NCBI GenBank assembly: GCA_015056005.1
Contig: SVHB01000021.1
Span: 1-36,438, forward strand
Length of the DNA stretch: 36,438 nt
DNA from: Clostridiales bacterium
GTDB taxonomy: Bacteria; Bacillota; Clostridia; Christensenellales; UBA1750
Direction of reading: 5' to 3'
Under the pieces are notes generated by a model, which saw only the letters and a list, made by a program, of their open reading frames with translations, made no database searches and was not told the origin of the DNA. Each line of letters starts with the position of its first letter. The stretch's first letter is position 1. This document shows positions 6,944-14,503 of the stretch, piece by piece. The position numbers and the translations under genes are program-made.

Positions 6944-9151
6944 ATGTATAAATTAAAATACGATCATATTCCCAAAGAATGGATCAACGGTCTGCCCATC
7001 TCAAACGGCAGGCTTGCGGCAATGTACCACGGCGATGAAAACAAGGACATACTTTCGCTCAACCACGAATACCTCTGGAGAGGCAAGTATAAAAACAGAG
7101 AAACGCAGTATGCTGCAGATAAGCTTCCCGTTTTAAGAGAGCTTCTCAAAAAAAGAGATTATTTCCGTTCGACCGTTTATGCAAACCTCTTTTTCGCCGG
7201 TTACGGCGGTGACTGCAATATCGAAAGCGGCAGGATAGACAAATATCAGCCCGCAGGCGATATCATATTTACCATAGAAGATCGGATCGACCTTGAATCA
7301 AGCGAGCTTGATATTGAAAACGGTCTTATATCTGCCAAAAGGAACAGCTCTATTGCATCGGAGTTCTTCTGCGACAGCTGCGACGGCCTTGTTATGGCAA
7401 GATGGAAAAGTGACAAAGGCATAAACGGCAAGCTGGAATTTGCCCGCGCCTTCGATAAGGAAGCCAACTGCGATGTAAAATACACAAACGACGGAATCCT
7501 GTTTACCTGTAGCTTTATCTGTGGGATTTGCTATAAGGTCATCGTCAAAATAAAAACCGACGGAAATGTAAACGCCGCCGATGACGGAATATATGTAAAG
7601 AGCGCAAAGGAGCTTATCTGCTGTGCAAATATAATCCTTTCAAACAATGATGAAAGGGAGCTTAGCTTCGCCTTTGATGATCTGTACAAAAAGCATTCAT
7701 CCAAGTTCAGATCTTACATGGACAGGATGAGCTTTGAGATCAAAGCCGATGAAAGCGAGCTTTTTACAGACGATCGCATCAAAGCCGTCAAGGACGGCAA
7801 AAGCGATGTAAAGCTGCAGGAGCTTTATTTCCACTACGGCAGATATCTTATGATCTCATCCTGCATCTGCGGAAAGCTTCCGCCAAACCTGCAGGGAAAG
7901 TGGAACGGAGAGCTTTCTCCACCATGGAACTCGGACTATCATTTTGACATCAATCTGCAAATGAACGAATGGATGATAGAAGGCGCAAATCTTTCCGAGT
8001 TCGCCCTGCCGCTCACAGATTTCCTTCTAACTTTTATTGAAAGCGGCAGAAAAGCCGCCAGGGATCTTTACGGATGCAGGGGCATATGGCTCCCGTTAGC
8101 AGGCGATGTTTGGGGAAGATGCACCCCCGAATCCTTCGGCTATGCCGTATGGGTCGGCGCTGCGGCATGGATAGCGCAGGCGCTTTTCAGGCATTTTGAA
8201 TATACGGGCGATACGGATTACCTGAAGAACAAAGCATATGTCTTTTTCAAGGAGATCGCCCTTTTCTACGAGGACTTCCTCGAAGAAGACGAAAACGGCG
8301 TTATGCAGATCATGCCCAGCCAGTCCCCAGAAAACAGATTTGTGGGCGCGGGAAATGTGGTGACCGTCGGAATCTGTTCTTCAAGCGCCATCGATGTCCA
8401 GCTTGCCTATGATGCATTTTCCTACGCTATCAAAAGCGCCGAGATACTAAATATCGATACTCAAGAGGCAGAAAAATGGAAAGCTCTCAGAAGCAAGCTT
8501 CCCGATTTTAAGATCGGCAGCGACGGCAGACTGCTTGAATGGAACGAGGAATTCATCGAAGAACAGCCGGGTCATAAGCATCTTTCGCATCTGTACGGAT
8601 TGTATCCCTCCGATATTTTCACTCCCGAAAACCGTAAAAAGGAATACGATGCAGCCGTAAAGTCTTTCCATTACAGGCTTTCCCACGAAAGCGGCTATAC
8701 AGGCTGGAGCAGAGCGTGGATATCAAACATCTGCGCAAGGATCGGCGATCCCGAAGGCTTTTATAAACAAATAGAGGGTCTCCTTTGCGACTTTGCCACA
8801 GAAAGCCTTCTGGATATCCACCCCGACCCCGTAAAGCCCCGCGTTGCTCCCGATATCTTCCAGATAGACGGTAATTTCGGCATGGTATCCGCCGTGCTCG
8901 AAGCCCTCTGCGGTTTCTTCGACGGAAAAGCACATTTTCTCAGAGCTCTGCCCTCAAAGTGGAGCAGCGGTCATATCTCAGGACTCAAACTCCCCGGAGG
9001 ACATACCGTCTCCTTTGAATGGAAAGACTGCAAGTTAACAAAACTAAACGTGACAATCGGATTCAGCAACAGCCTTACAGCCGTTGTAAACGAAACCGAA
9101 ATGACAATAAAAGGCGCCCCCGGAGAAACGCTCAATTATAGCTTTAACTAA
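6944..9151 (+). CDS. GH95-family alpha-L-fucosidase-like enzyme
   Basis: GH95 enzymes are inverting alpha-1,2-L-fucosidases or alpha-L-galactosidases. The 735 residues show the N-terminal LPISNGRLAAMYHG motif (about 17-30), then NLQGKWNGELSPPWNSDY, then HKHLSHLYGLYPSDIF and QIDGNFGMVSAVLEALC in the (alpha/alpha)6 barrel. Compared from memory with the Bifidobacterium AfcA catalytic set, E463 in QSPEN matches the general acid and D642 in QIDGN the base. The paired Asn motif I-N-I-N appears here as D335-I-N337, i.e. the first Asn is Asp, which might alter specificity. There is no signal peptide. The ATG follows CGGAGGG. It ends the operon begun by the GH2 gene and is followed by a strong terminator. 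Confidence 0.88.
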   Translation: MYKLKYDHIPKEWINGLPISNGRLAAMYHGDENKDILSLNHEYLWRGKYKNRETQYAADKLPVLRELLKKRDYFRSTVYANLFFAGYGGDCNIESGRIDKYQPAGDIIFTIEDRIDLESSELDIENGLISAKRNSSIASEFFCDSCDGLVMARWKSDKGINGKLEFARAFDKEANCDVKYTNDGILFTCSFICGICYKVIVKIKTDGNVNAADDGIYVKSAKELICCANIILSNNDERELSFAFDDLYKKHSSKFRSYMDRMSFEIKADESELFTDDRIKAVKDGKSDVKLQELYFHYGRYLMISSCICGKLPPNLQGKWNGELSPPWNSDYHFDINLQMNEWMIEGANLSEFALPLTDFLLTFIESGRKAARDLYGCRGIWLPLAGDVWGRCTPESFGYAVWVGAAAWIAQALFRHFEYTGDTDYLKNKAYVFFKEIALFYEDFLEEDENGVMQIMPSQSPENRFVGAGNVVTVGICSSSAIDVQLAYDAFSYAIKSAEILNIDTQEAEKWKALRSKLPDFKIGSDGRLLEWNEEFIEEQPGHKHLSHLYGLYPSDIFTPENRKKEYDAAVKSFHYRLSHESGYTGWSRAWISNICARIGDPEGFYKQIEGLLCDFATESLLDIHPDPVKPRVAPDIFQIDGNFGMVSAVLEALCGFFDGKAHFLRALPSKWSSGHISGLKLPGGHTVSFEWKDCKLTKLNVTIGFSNSLTAVVNETEMTIKGAPGETLNYSFN

Positions 9152-9166
9152 AAAGCAGCATAACAA

Positions 9167-9200
9167 AAAACGGCAAGTCTCAAATGAGACTTGCCGTTTT
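9167..9200 (+). terminator. Terminator of the GH2-YgjV-GH95 operon
   Basis: Perfect inverted repeat: 15-nt arms 9167-9181 and 9186-9200 with loop AAAT; the arms begin with AAAA and end with TTTT, so it can work in either direction and may also stop transcription from the minus-strand GNAT gene. Confidence 0.85.
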
Positions 9201-9323
9201 GCGCAGGAAAAAATAAATTGGACTTTACTCTCCACAACTTAATCAAGGATTTGCGGAGAATTAATAATAAACTATTGTAACAGATAATGCTGCTCTAAAA
9301 TTATGTTGAATTACAATAGGAAT

Positions 9324-9737
9324 TTATCTAATCATTTTGAACATTCCCGGGCCATCCCAAGTGCAAGGCCGTTCTTCAAACCCGTATTTCTTATAGAAAT
9401 TAACAGCTTCTTTAGAACTGATCAATTCAAGGCTGACAGCCCAATCCAGAGGTTTACATTCTTTCACATAGCGTTCCAAGGCCGTCATAAGACTCTTTCC
9501 TACACCTTTACCCTGATAGGACGGGATCACCGCAAAATCCTTAATGTAGAAAGACATTCCGCCGTCGCCAATCACTCTGACCATTCCCACGGGGCAGTCT
9601 CCGTCGTAGCAGGTAAACGTTGCAAGCGTATTTTCAAGTGCAGTTCTTACTTGTTCGATACACGGAGGTTTCCAACCGACTGACTTGTAAAGGTCAAGAA
9701 ACAATTCAGGTGTCAGTGTATTAATTTTTATTTCCAT
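9324..9737 (-). CDS. GNAT-family N-acetyltransferase
   Basis: A small (137 residues) single-domain acetyltransferase using acetyl-CoA; the acceptor is unknown. The acetyl-CoA-binding motif A is clear: DFAVIPSYQGKGVGKSLM (about residues 67-84, with the Q/R-x-x-G-x-G/A signature), and motif B appears as AVNFYKKYGFEERP. The ATG at 9737 is preceded by GGAGG (as ACGGAGGTTATAT). It is a monocistronic minus-strand gene bracketed by the bidirectional terminator at 9167-9200. A TATAAT sequence on the minus strand near 9799 may be its -10 but has no good -35. Substrate assignment is not possible from sequence. Confidence 0.85.
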   Translation of the reverse strand: MEIKINTLTPELFLDLYKSVGWKPPCIEQVRTALENTLATFTCYDGDCPVGMVRVIGDGGMSFYIKDFAVIPSYQGKGVGKSLMTALERYVKECKPLDWAVSLELISSKEAVNFYKKYGFEERPCTWDGPGMFKMIR

Positions 9738-10048
9738 ATATAACCTCCGTCAAATTCAAGTTTTCCGAACAGTTCAAAACTGTTTGCTTCTTGAATTTAT
9801 TATAGCGGATTTGTACCGTCGGTGCCAGTTCAAAATCGTAAATATTTGCGAGCCGTTACTGAACAAAAAACAGCCCTTGAAAGATGCGCTTTTTGTTTAT
9901 TGCCGATTCTTCTTTCTTGACCACGTGACTTCGATTCGGGGCCGTATCTCCCGACCGACAGCAAAACATATTTGCTCATAAAGAGTGAAATAAACAAATA
10001 ATCCGAACCCTTTTCCAATTCGGAAAATCGGTTCGGATTATATTTGCT
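9738..10048. other. Gene-free stretch between GNAT and tRNA-Leu
   Basis: It contains a short inverted repeat AACAGTT-CAA-AACTGTT (about 9769-9785), a second copy of AGTTCAAAA near 9828, and at its end the tRNA-Leu terminator. Frames through it are low-quality and lack ribosome binding sites. No RNA family was recognised. Confidence 0.5.
9998..10041 (-). terminator. Terminator downstream of tRNA-Leu
   Basis: Arms ataatccgaacc (9998-10009) and ggttcggattat (10030-10041) form a 12-bp stem with a 20-nt internal region. On the minus strand it is followed by TTTGTTTAT, just after the 3' end of tRNA-Leu at 10049. Confidence 0.65.
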
Positions 10049-10134
10049 TGGTGCCGCTGGTCGGACTCGAACCGACACGGAGTCGCCCCCGAGGGATTTT
10101 AAGTCCCTTGTGTCTGCCATTCCACCACAGCGGC
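10049..10134 (-). tRNA. tRNA-Leu (anticodon TAA), CCA encoded
   Basis: Minus strand: acceptor stem gccgctg/cagcggc, discriminator A and genome-encoded CCA (10049-10051). The anticodon stem aggga/tccct closes the loop CTTAAAA (anticodon TAA). A long variable arm and the T-loop GGTTCGAGTCC are present, as expected for a class II tRNA. Length 86 nt. Confidence 0.96.
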
Positions 10135-10153
10135 TTATTCAGATATCTTAATT

Positions 10154-10182
10154 AGAATATCATCGTTTCATGTTTTTGTCAA
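10154..10182 (-). promoter_or_regulatory. tRNA-Leu promoter
   Basis: Minus strand: perfect -35 TTGACA (10177-10182), 17-bp spacer, -10 TATTCT (10154-10159), about 20 nt before the tRNA 5' end. Confidence 0.75.
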
Positions 10183-10207
10183 TCGCAAAGCTTAAACAAA
10201 AAGCGCG

Positions 10208-10236
10208 TTGCATTAAGGGCGCATATATGCTATAAA
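10208..10236 (+). promoter_or_regulatory. Promoter of the beta-helix/heparinase-like operon
   Basis: -35 TTGCAT (10208-10213), 17-bp spacer, -10 TATAAA (10231-10236), 40 nt before the ATG at 10276. An AAAGCGCGTT sequence just upstream and overlapping the -35 resembles a LacI-family half-site pair. Confidence 0.65.
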
Positions 10237-10275
10237 TATATTATATTGAAGAAAACACAATAATGAGGGATCCGC

Positions 10276-11739
10276 ATGAAAGAATATATTTCTTATGAGA
10301 TGTTCGGAGCTATAGGTGACGGCGTTCACGATGATATGCCGGCTATAAAGAAAGCGCATGAGGAAGCAGGAAAGCTTGGTCTCCCCGTGAAAGCAAAACC
10401 GGGCGCGGTATACTACATCTCTCCCAAGGCAGTTACCGCCTGCATTACGACCGATACAATCTGGGAGGGCGCTAAATTCATTATCGACGACAGAGGCTGC
10501 GAGGATATAAAAGTGCCCGTCTTCAAGGTCATATCCACTCTGTCTCCGGTTGACCTTCCCTTAAAAAAGCTCGCCAAGGGTCAGACTAAAATAGAAAACA
10601 TAACAAACCGCGATCTTTATGTGGCGGTCAAAAACGACAATCATATGGATTACATTCGTTTCGGGCTCAATCAGGATAACGGTTCTGAAAGGACGGATGC
10701 ATTCACCGTGAACAAGGACGGAGTTCTATGTTCTCCCGTTTCCTTTGATTTTGACGAGATCACCTATATATTCGCCGCCCCCATCGACGAAAAGAAGCTT
10801 TTCATCTCAGGCGGTGAGTTTGTGACCATCGCAAACGAGTGCGAATCAAAATATACCTATCACAGCCGCAATATCGAGATCATGCGCTCAAACGCGGATA
10901 TCGGTCATATCTCCCATTTTGTTGAAAACGAAAAGGACCACGGCGCGCCTTACAGGGGCTTTATCTCCGTTTCAATGTGCGCAAATGTAACCATACACGA
11001 TATTCTCTTCACCGCGCACAAAATTTACTATACCATCGGCAGCGCCGGCCTTCCCGTTATGATGGGATCATACGATATAAACGTCGCAGCCGCGGTAAAT
11101 ATATCCTTCATAAACTGCACTCAGACCACGGATATCCACGATAACCGCTACTGGGGTCTTATCGGCAGCAACTATTGCCGCGATCTTTATTTTGAAAACT
11201 GCAGAATATCCCGTTTTGACGCTCACAAGGGCGTAAGCGGCTGTACGATAAAAAACTGCACGCTCGGCTGGCAGGGTCTAAATGCCATAGGTCATGGCTT
11301 GTTCACTATCGAAGATACTGCCATATACGGACCTGCAGTCGTGTACCTTCGCCATGATTACGGCGGGCATTGGGACGGCGATATCGTTATCCGCAATTGC
11401 TCATGGCAGCCCTCCAAAGAAAAGCTTGAGCTATGGAAAAAGGAACCCAGGCGCCGCGCGCTCTTTGACGCAAACAACGACGGGCATCATGATTTCGGCT
11501 TCAAATGCCGCTTCCCCAAAAACATCCTCATCGACTCTCTTTCTGTCCTTGACGATTCAAGCGATCCTTTATATGTCTTCACCGATTATCTGGGCGATAA
11601 TCCCGCCCCCGAAAGCGAGAGGAAATATCTTCCTGAAGAACCTGAGAAGATCGTCATCAAAAACCTTGCGGTCAAATCCGATATAATGCTTTGCAGCAAT
11701 ATGGATCTTTTCAAAAATACCGAGTTTATCTGTGAATAG
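10276..11739 (+). CDS. Right-handed beta-helix (pectate-lyase-3-like) protein
   Basis: The N terminus (YEMFGAIGDGVHDDMPAIKK, residues 7-26) is the typical opening of the pectate_lyase_3/polygalacturonase-type right-handed beta-helix fold, followed by many short beta-coil repeats (for example VNISFINCTQ, LYFENCRISRFDAH, GCTIKNCTLG, TIEDTAIYG, DIVIRNCSW). The protein is 487 residues with no signal peptide, so it is probably cytoplasmic. The family includes polysaccharide lyases, hydrolases and epimerases; I cannot assign the reaction. The ATG is preceded by GAGGGAT. It is first in a tight three-gene operon with a hexapeptide acetyltransferase (14 bp gap) and a heparinase II/III-like protein, which suggests degradation of an acidic or acetylated polysaccharide. 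Confidence 0.78.
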   Translation: MKEYISYEMFGAIGDGVHDDMPAIKKAHEEAGKLGLPVKAKPGAVYYISPKAVTACITTDTIWEGAKFIIDDRGCEDIKVPVFKVISTLSPVDLPLKKLAKGQTKIENITNRDLYVAVKNDNHMDYIRFGLNQDNGSERTDAFTVNKDGVLCSPVSFDFDEITYIFAAPIDEKKLFISGGEFVTIANECESKYTYHSRNIEIMRSNADIGHISHFVENEKDHGAPYRGFISVSMCANVTIHDILFTAHKIYYTIGSAGLPVMMGSYDINVAAAVNISFINCTQTTDIHDNRYWGLIGSNYCRDLYFENCRISRFDAHKGVSGCTIKNCTLGWQGLNAIGHGLFTIEDTAIYGPAVVYLRHDYGGHWDGDIVIRNCSWQPSKEKLELWKKEPRRRALFDANNDGHHDFGFKCRFPKNILIDSLSVLDDSSDPLYVFTDYLGDNPAPESERKYLPEEPEKIVIKNLAVKSDIMLCSNMDLFKNTEFICE

Positions 11740-11753
11740 AAGGAGGTCTCCAT

Positions 11754-12302
11754 ATGGCAGGTGTATTTGAAACAATCGATGAAGAGCTCTTTTATAAGCT
11801 TACGCAATACGCCAACTGCTCCGACAATTATGAAGATAATATAAAACGCGCCGAGCTTTTAGGCTTTGGCGGCAGAGAGATCAGAGTCGCCCCCGGCTGT
11901 ATCATCAGGGTCAGGGACAAAAATAAGATCGGCAAAAACATCTTCTTCGGTCTTTATTCATATATAAACGGCAAAGTTACTCTCGAAGATAATGTGCTCA
12001 TAGGTCCGCATTGCTCGCTTGCCGCCGGTAACCATAAATTTGATCCTAAGACCGGATGGTTCTCGGACAGAACGGATACGGACGGGGACGAAAGCATTGT
12101 AATAGGCGCAGGCAGCTGGCTTGCAAGCAATGTCACCGTGACCGCAGGCGTTAAGATCGGTAAAGCAAACCTCATCTGCGCCGGAAGCGTGGTGACAAAA
12201 AGCACCCCCGATTACGCCATAATGGCGGGCATCCCCGCAAAGCAGGTGGGGCATATCGACCCCATAGACGGCAAATACATTTGGCATAACGACAAAAAGT
12301 GA
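11754..12302 (+). CDS. Left-handed beta-helix (hexapeptide) O-acetyltransferase
   Basis: Acyltransferase of the LacA/maltose O-acetyltransferase type, which transfers acetyl from acetyl-CoA to sugars. It has 182 residues. Hexapeptide repeats run from about residue 48 to 165 (APGCIIRVRDKNKIGKNIFFG, VTLEDNVLIGPHCSLAAGNH, IVIGAGSWLASNVTVTAGVKIG, NLICAGSVVTKSTPDYAIMAG). The likely catalytic histidine is H94 in AAGNHKFD, and the C-terminal AGIPAKQVGHID segment is usual for the family. A very strong AAGGAGG precedes the ATG. It lies between two polysaccharide-active genes. An acetyltransferase in a breakdown operon is unexpected; it may detoxify a non-metabolised sugar, as LacA is thought to do, or modify a released fragment. 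Confidence 0.85.
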   Translation: MAGVFETIDEELFYKLTQYANCSDNYEDNIKRAELLGFGGREIRVAPGCIIRVRDKNKIGKNIFFGLYSYINGKVTLEDNVLIGPHCSLAAGNHKFDPKTGWFSDRTDTDGDESIVIGAGSWLASNVTVTAGVKIGKANLICAGSVVTKSTPDYAIMAGIPAKQVGHIDPIDGKYIWHNDKK

Positions 12303-12311
12303 GGAATTTTT

Positions 12312-14417
12312 ATGGATATGCCCATTTTCTCTCAGAAGCGGATCAGAGCAAATCAGGTATTTCCCTTCCCCGAAAATACAAGGATAGTGGAAGAAAATCC
12401 GGTCTGTCTCTCGTGGCTGCCGCTTGAAGATTCGCCCGCCTACACCGCCGTCCTTTTTGACGAAAACAAAAACGAGATCTGGCGCGCGGATACAAAAAAG
12501 AACTATATCATAACCCCAACGCTCAATAAACCCGGCAAATATTACTGGAATGTGCTTGCAAACGGCTGTCAAAGGGGACTGCATGAATTTACCCTGTCTA
12601 AAAACGCCGTTATGATACACAGGGTCAGCGCAAAGCAGCTCTATGACTGCATCCCGGATAAGCGCCCGCGCCATCTTTTCTTTGAAAGCGATATAAGCAA
12701 GCTTATCGACACCAAAGCGACAGAAGTTACGGTACTTAAAAGGAATATCGAAGCAGCCTATAAAAACGGCATGCCCGATGCTCCAATGTACCACAAGGAC
12801 CCGAATGCCCTTCCCTACAGGGAATACTTCGGCAGGTTCCGCGACTTTTGTGACCGCGATCTTGTCGCATGTTCTCTGGGTTACGCGCTTTTAGGCGATG
12901 AAAAAGCAGGTCTTCATGCAAAGCAGCTCCTGTTTACAATCTGCGACTGGAGCCCCTACGGGCCCTGTGACCTAAACGGCCCTTGGGGCGACGAGATAGG
13001 ACTCAGCCTTTCGCGCTGCCTGCCTTCGGTGTTCGATCTTCTCTATCCTATGCTTGATGAAAAGGAACGCATTTTTATCGCAAGGATGGTCAAAGCATAC
13101 GGTGCGCAGTGCTGGGAAAGGCTGAAAAGGATCGATTTCTGCGCAAACCCAGGCGATTCGCACGCAGGACGCATCCCCGCCTATCTGGGTGAAGCCGCAA
13201 TGGTGCTCAAAGGCACGGGCGTACAGACAGAAGAAGAAGCCATAGCATGGCTCGATTATGCGCTTGACATCTACGGCGGGATTTTCCCGCATTTCGGAAG
13301 CGTCGACGGCGGTTGGGCAGAAGGCCCCTTCTATTCCACCAGCTATACAAAATGGTATCTGCCCTTTTTCTGCGCGGTGGAAAGATACACTCCCTGCCGT
13401 TTCCTTGACAGGCCTTTCTATCAGCGCCTGCCCCATTATTTCCTGCATTTTGCCAATCCCGAGTATGAAAACCATCCCTTCGGCGACGGGTACTGGTGCA
13501 GGCCCGAGGATAAGGAATGGCCGGGCTTCTTTGCCCAGAACCCGCTTAAAGTATACTGCGACAGATCTGATTCCCAAAGGATAAAGCAGCAGGCTAAGGA
13601 AGCGGCAGATCAAAAGCTTTATCTTCTGCATCTGCTCGATCTGTTCATTCCCCAAAGCGCTCCGCCCAAGACCGACCTCAGCGGCGAAGCTAAAAACATG
13701 CATGTCTTCCCCGATACCGGCTATATCAGCATGCATACCGATATTTTTGATACAAAAAACGATTTTGCCCTGCTTGCAAGAGCGTCAAAATTCGGTTCCG
13801 ACAGCCATCGCCACCCCGACCAGGGCTCATTTGCGCTCTTCTTCGGCGGCAAAGCGCTCATATCCCCCTCGGGTTATTTCGGCAGAGCATACGGAACCAA
13901 GCACCATGTTGAATGGCTCAACTCGACACGCGCGCACAACGCCATACTTATTAACGGAGAAGGTCAGCCTTTCCGCAGCATGAACTCGGTCGGCAGGATA
14001 GTTTCTTATAAGGACGAAGGTGAATATAAATACGCAAAGGTCGATATCAGCGATTCGTACGACGCTCTGACTGAATGGACAAGGGAATTTGAGCTTTGCT
14101 CAGACAAACTCACTATCCGCGATCATGTAAAAGCCGACCGCCCCGTGATTGTCACCTATCCCCTCCACAGCCTCGTTCTGTCCAAAGCAAAGGGAAATTC
14201 TGCTGTGATCGAGCGCGAAAATGCGGTTTTGACCGTCACACCCGTCTCAGGTGATCTTAAAGACCTTTTGATAACCGACAAATTCCAAGTCGACTTAAAC
14301 GAAGGCGAGCCCGAAAAGTACCATGTCACCATGCCCCCTCAGTTCCACCTGAGCTGGACTACCGATAAAAAAGCCGAGCATGATATCGAAGTGACATATA
14401 CGTTAACAAAAAAATAA
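12312..14417 (+). CDS. Heparinase II/III-like polysaccharide lyase (DUF4962-type N-terminal region)
   Basis: Probable uronic-acid-cleaving lyase of 701 residues. The first 110 residues look like a beta-sandwich (LSWLPLEDSPAYTAVLFDENK), followed by an (alpha/alpha) toroid resembling DUF4962 (CSLGYALLGDEKAG, GDSHAGRIPAYLGEAA, DGGWAEGPFYSTSYTKWY) and a C-terminal heparinase II/III beta-sheet domain with SDSHRHPDQGSFALFFGGKALI. Tyr341 or Tyr345 in the FYSTSY segment and H499/H501 in SHRHPD are the likely catalytic or metal-site residues by analogy with the family. There is no signal peptide. GAGGAA precedes the ATG; the gap to the acetyltransferase gene is 9 bp. Heparin, alginate or another acidic glycan could be the substrate; the sequence does not decide. 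Confidence 0.82.
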   Translation: MDMPIFSQKRIRANQVFPFPENTRIVEENPVCLSWLPLEDSPAYTAVLFDENKNEIWRADTKKNYIITPTLNKPGKYYWNVLANGCQRGLHEFTLSKNAVMIHRVSAKQLYDCIPDKRPRHLFFESDISKLIDTKATEVTVLKRNIEAAYKNGMPDAPMYHKDPNALPYREYFGRFRDFCDRDLVACSLGYALLGDEKAGLHAKQLLFTICDWSPYGPCDLNGPWGDEIGLSLSRCLPSVFDLLYPMLDEKERIFIARMVKAYGAQCWERLKRIDFCANPGDSHAGRIPAYLGEAAMVLKGTGVQTEEEAIAWLDYALDIYGGIFPHFGSVDGGWAEGPFYSTSYTKWYLPFFCAVERYTPCRFLDRPFYQRLPHYFLHFANPEYENHPFGDGYWCRPEDKEWPGFFAQNPLKVYCDRSDSQRIKQQAKEAADQKLYLLHLLDLFIPQSAPPKTDLSGEAKNMHVFPDTGYISMHTDIFDTKNDFALLARASKFGSDSHRHPDQGSFALFFGGKALISPSGYFGRAYGTKHHVEWLNSTRAHNAILINGEGQPFRSMNSVGRIVSYKDEGEYKYAKVDISDSYDALTEWTREFELCSDKLTIRDHVKADRPVIVTYPLHSLVLSKAKGNSAVIERENAVLTVTPVSGDLKDLLITDKFQVDLNEGEPEKYHVTMPPQFHLSWTTDKKAEHDIEVTYTLTKK

Positions 14418-14445
14418 TCAATGTTTTCAAAACAAAATCGCAAAT

Positions 14446-14457
14446 TTGTGGTAAAAT
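14446..14457 (+). promoter_or_regulatory. Extended -10 promoter of the sigma-like/cyclophilin gene
   Basis: TTTGTGGTAAAAT: the -10 TAAAAT at 14452-14457 is preceded by a TGn extension, with no good -35. It gives a leader of about 40 nt before the ATG at 14504. Confidence 0.4.
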
Positions 14458-14503
14458 ATAAAGACAATCAATTATCCGCTGTAATAAAGGAAAGGAACAC
14501 AGT

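Noticed and set aside
11958-12794. 278-codon minus-strand frame across the acetyltransferase and heparinase-like genes
   Set aside because: It spans two genes of the opposite strand with good starts and shows no recognisable motif.
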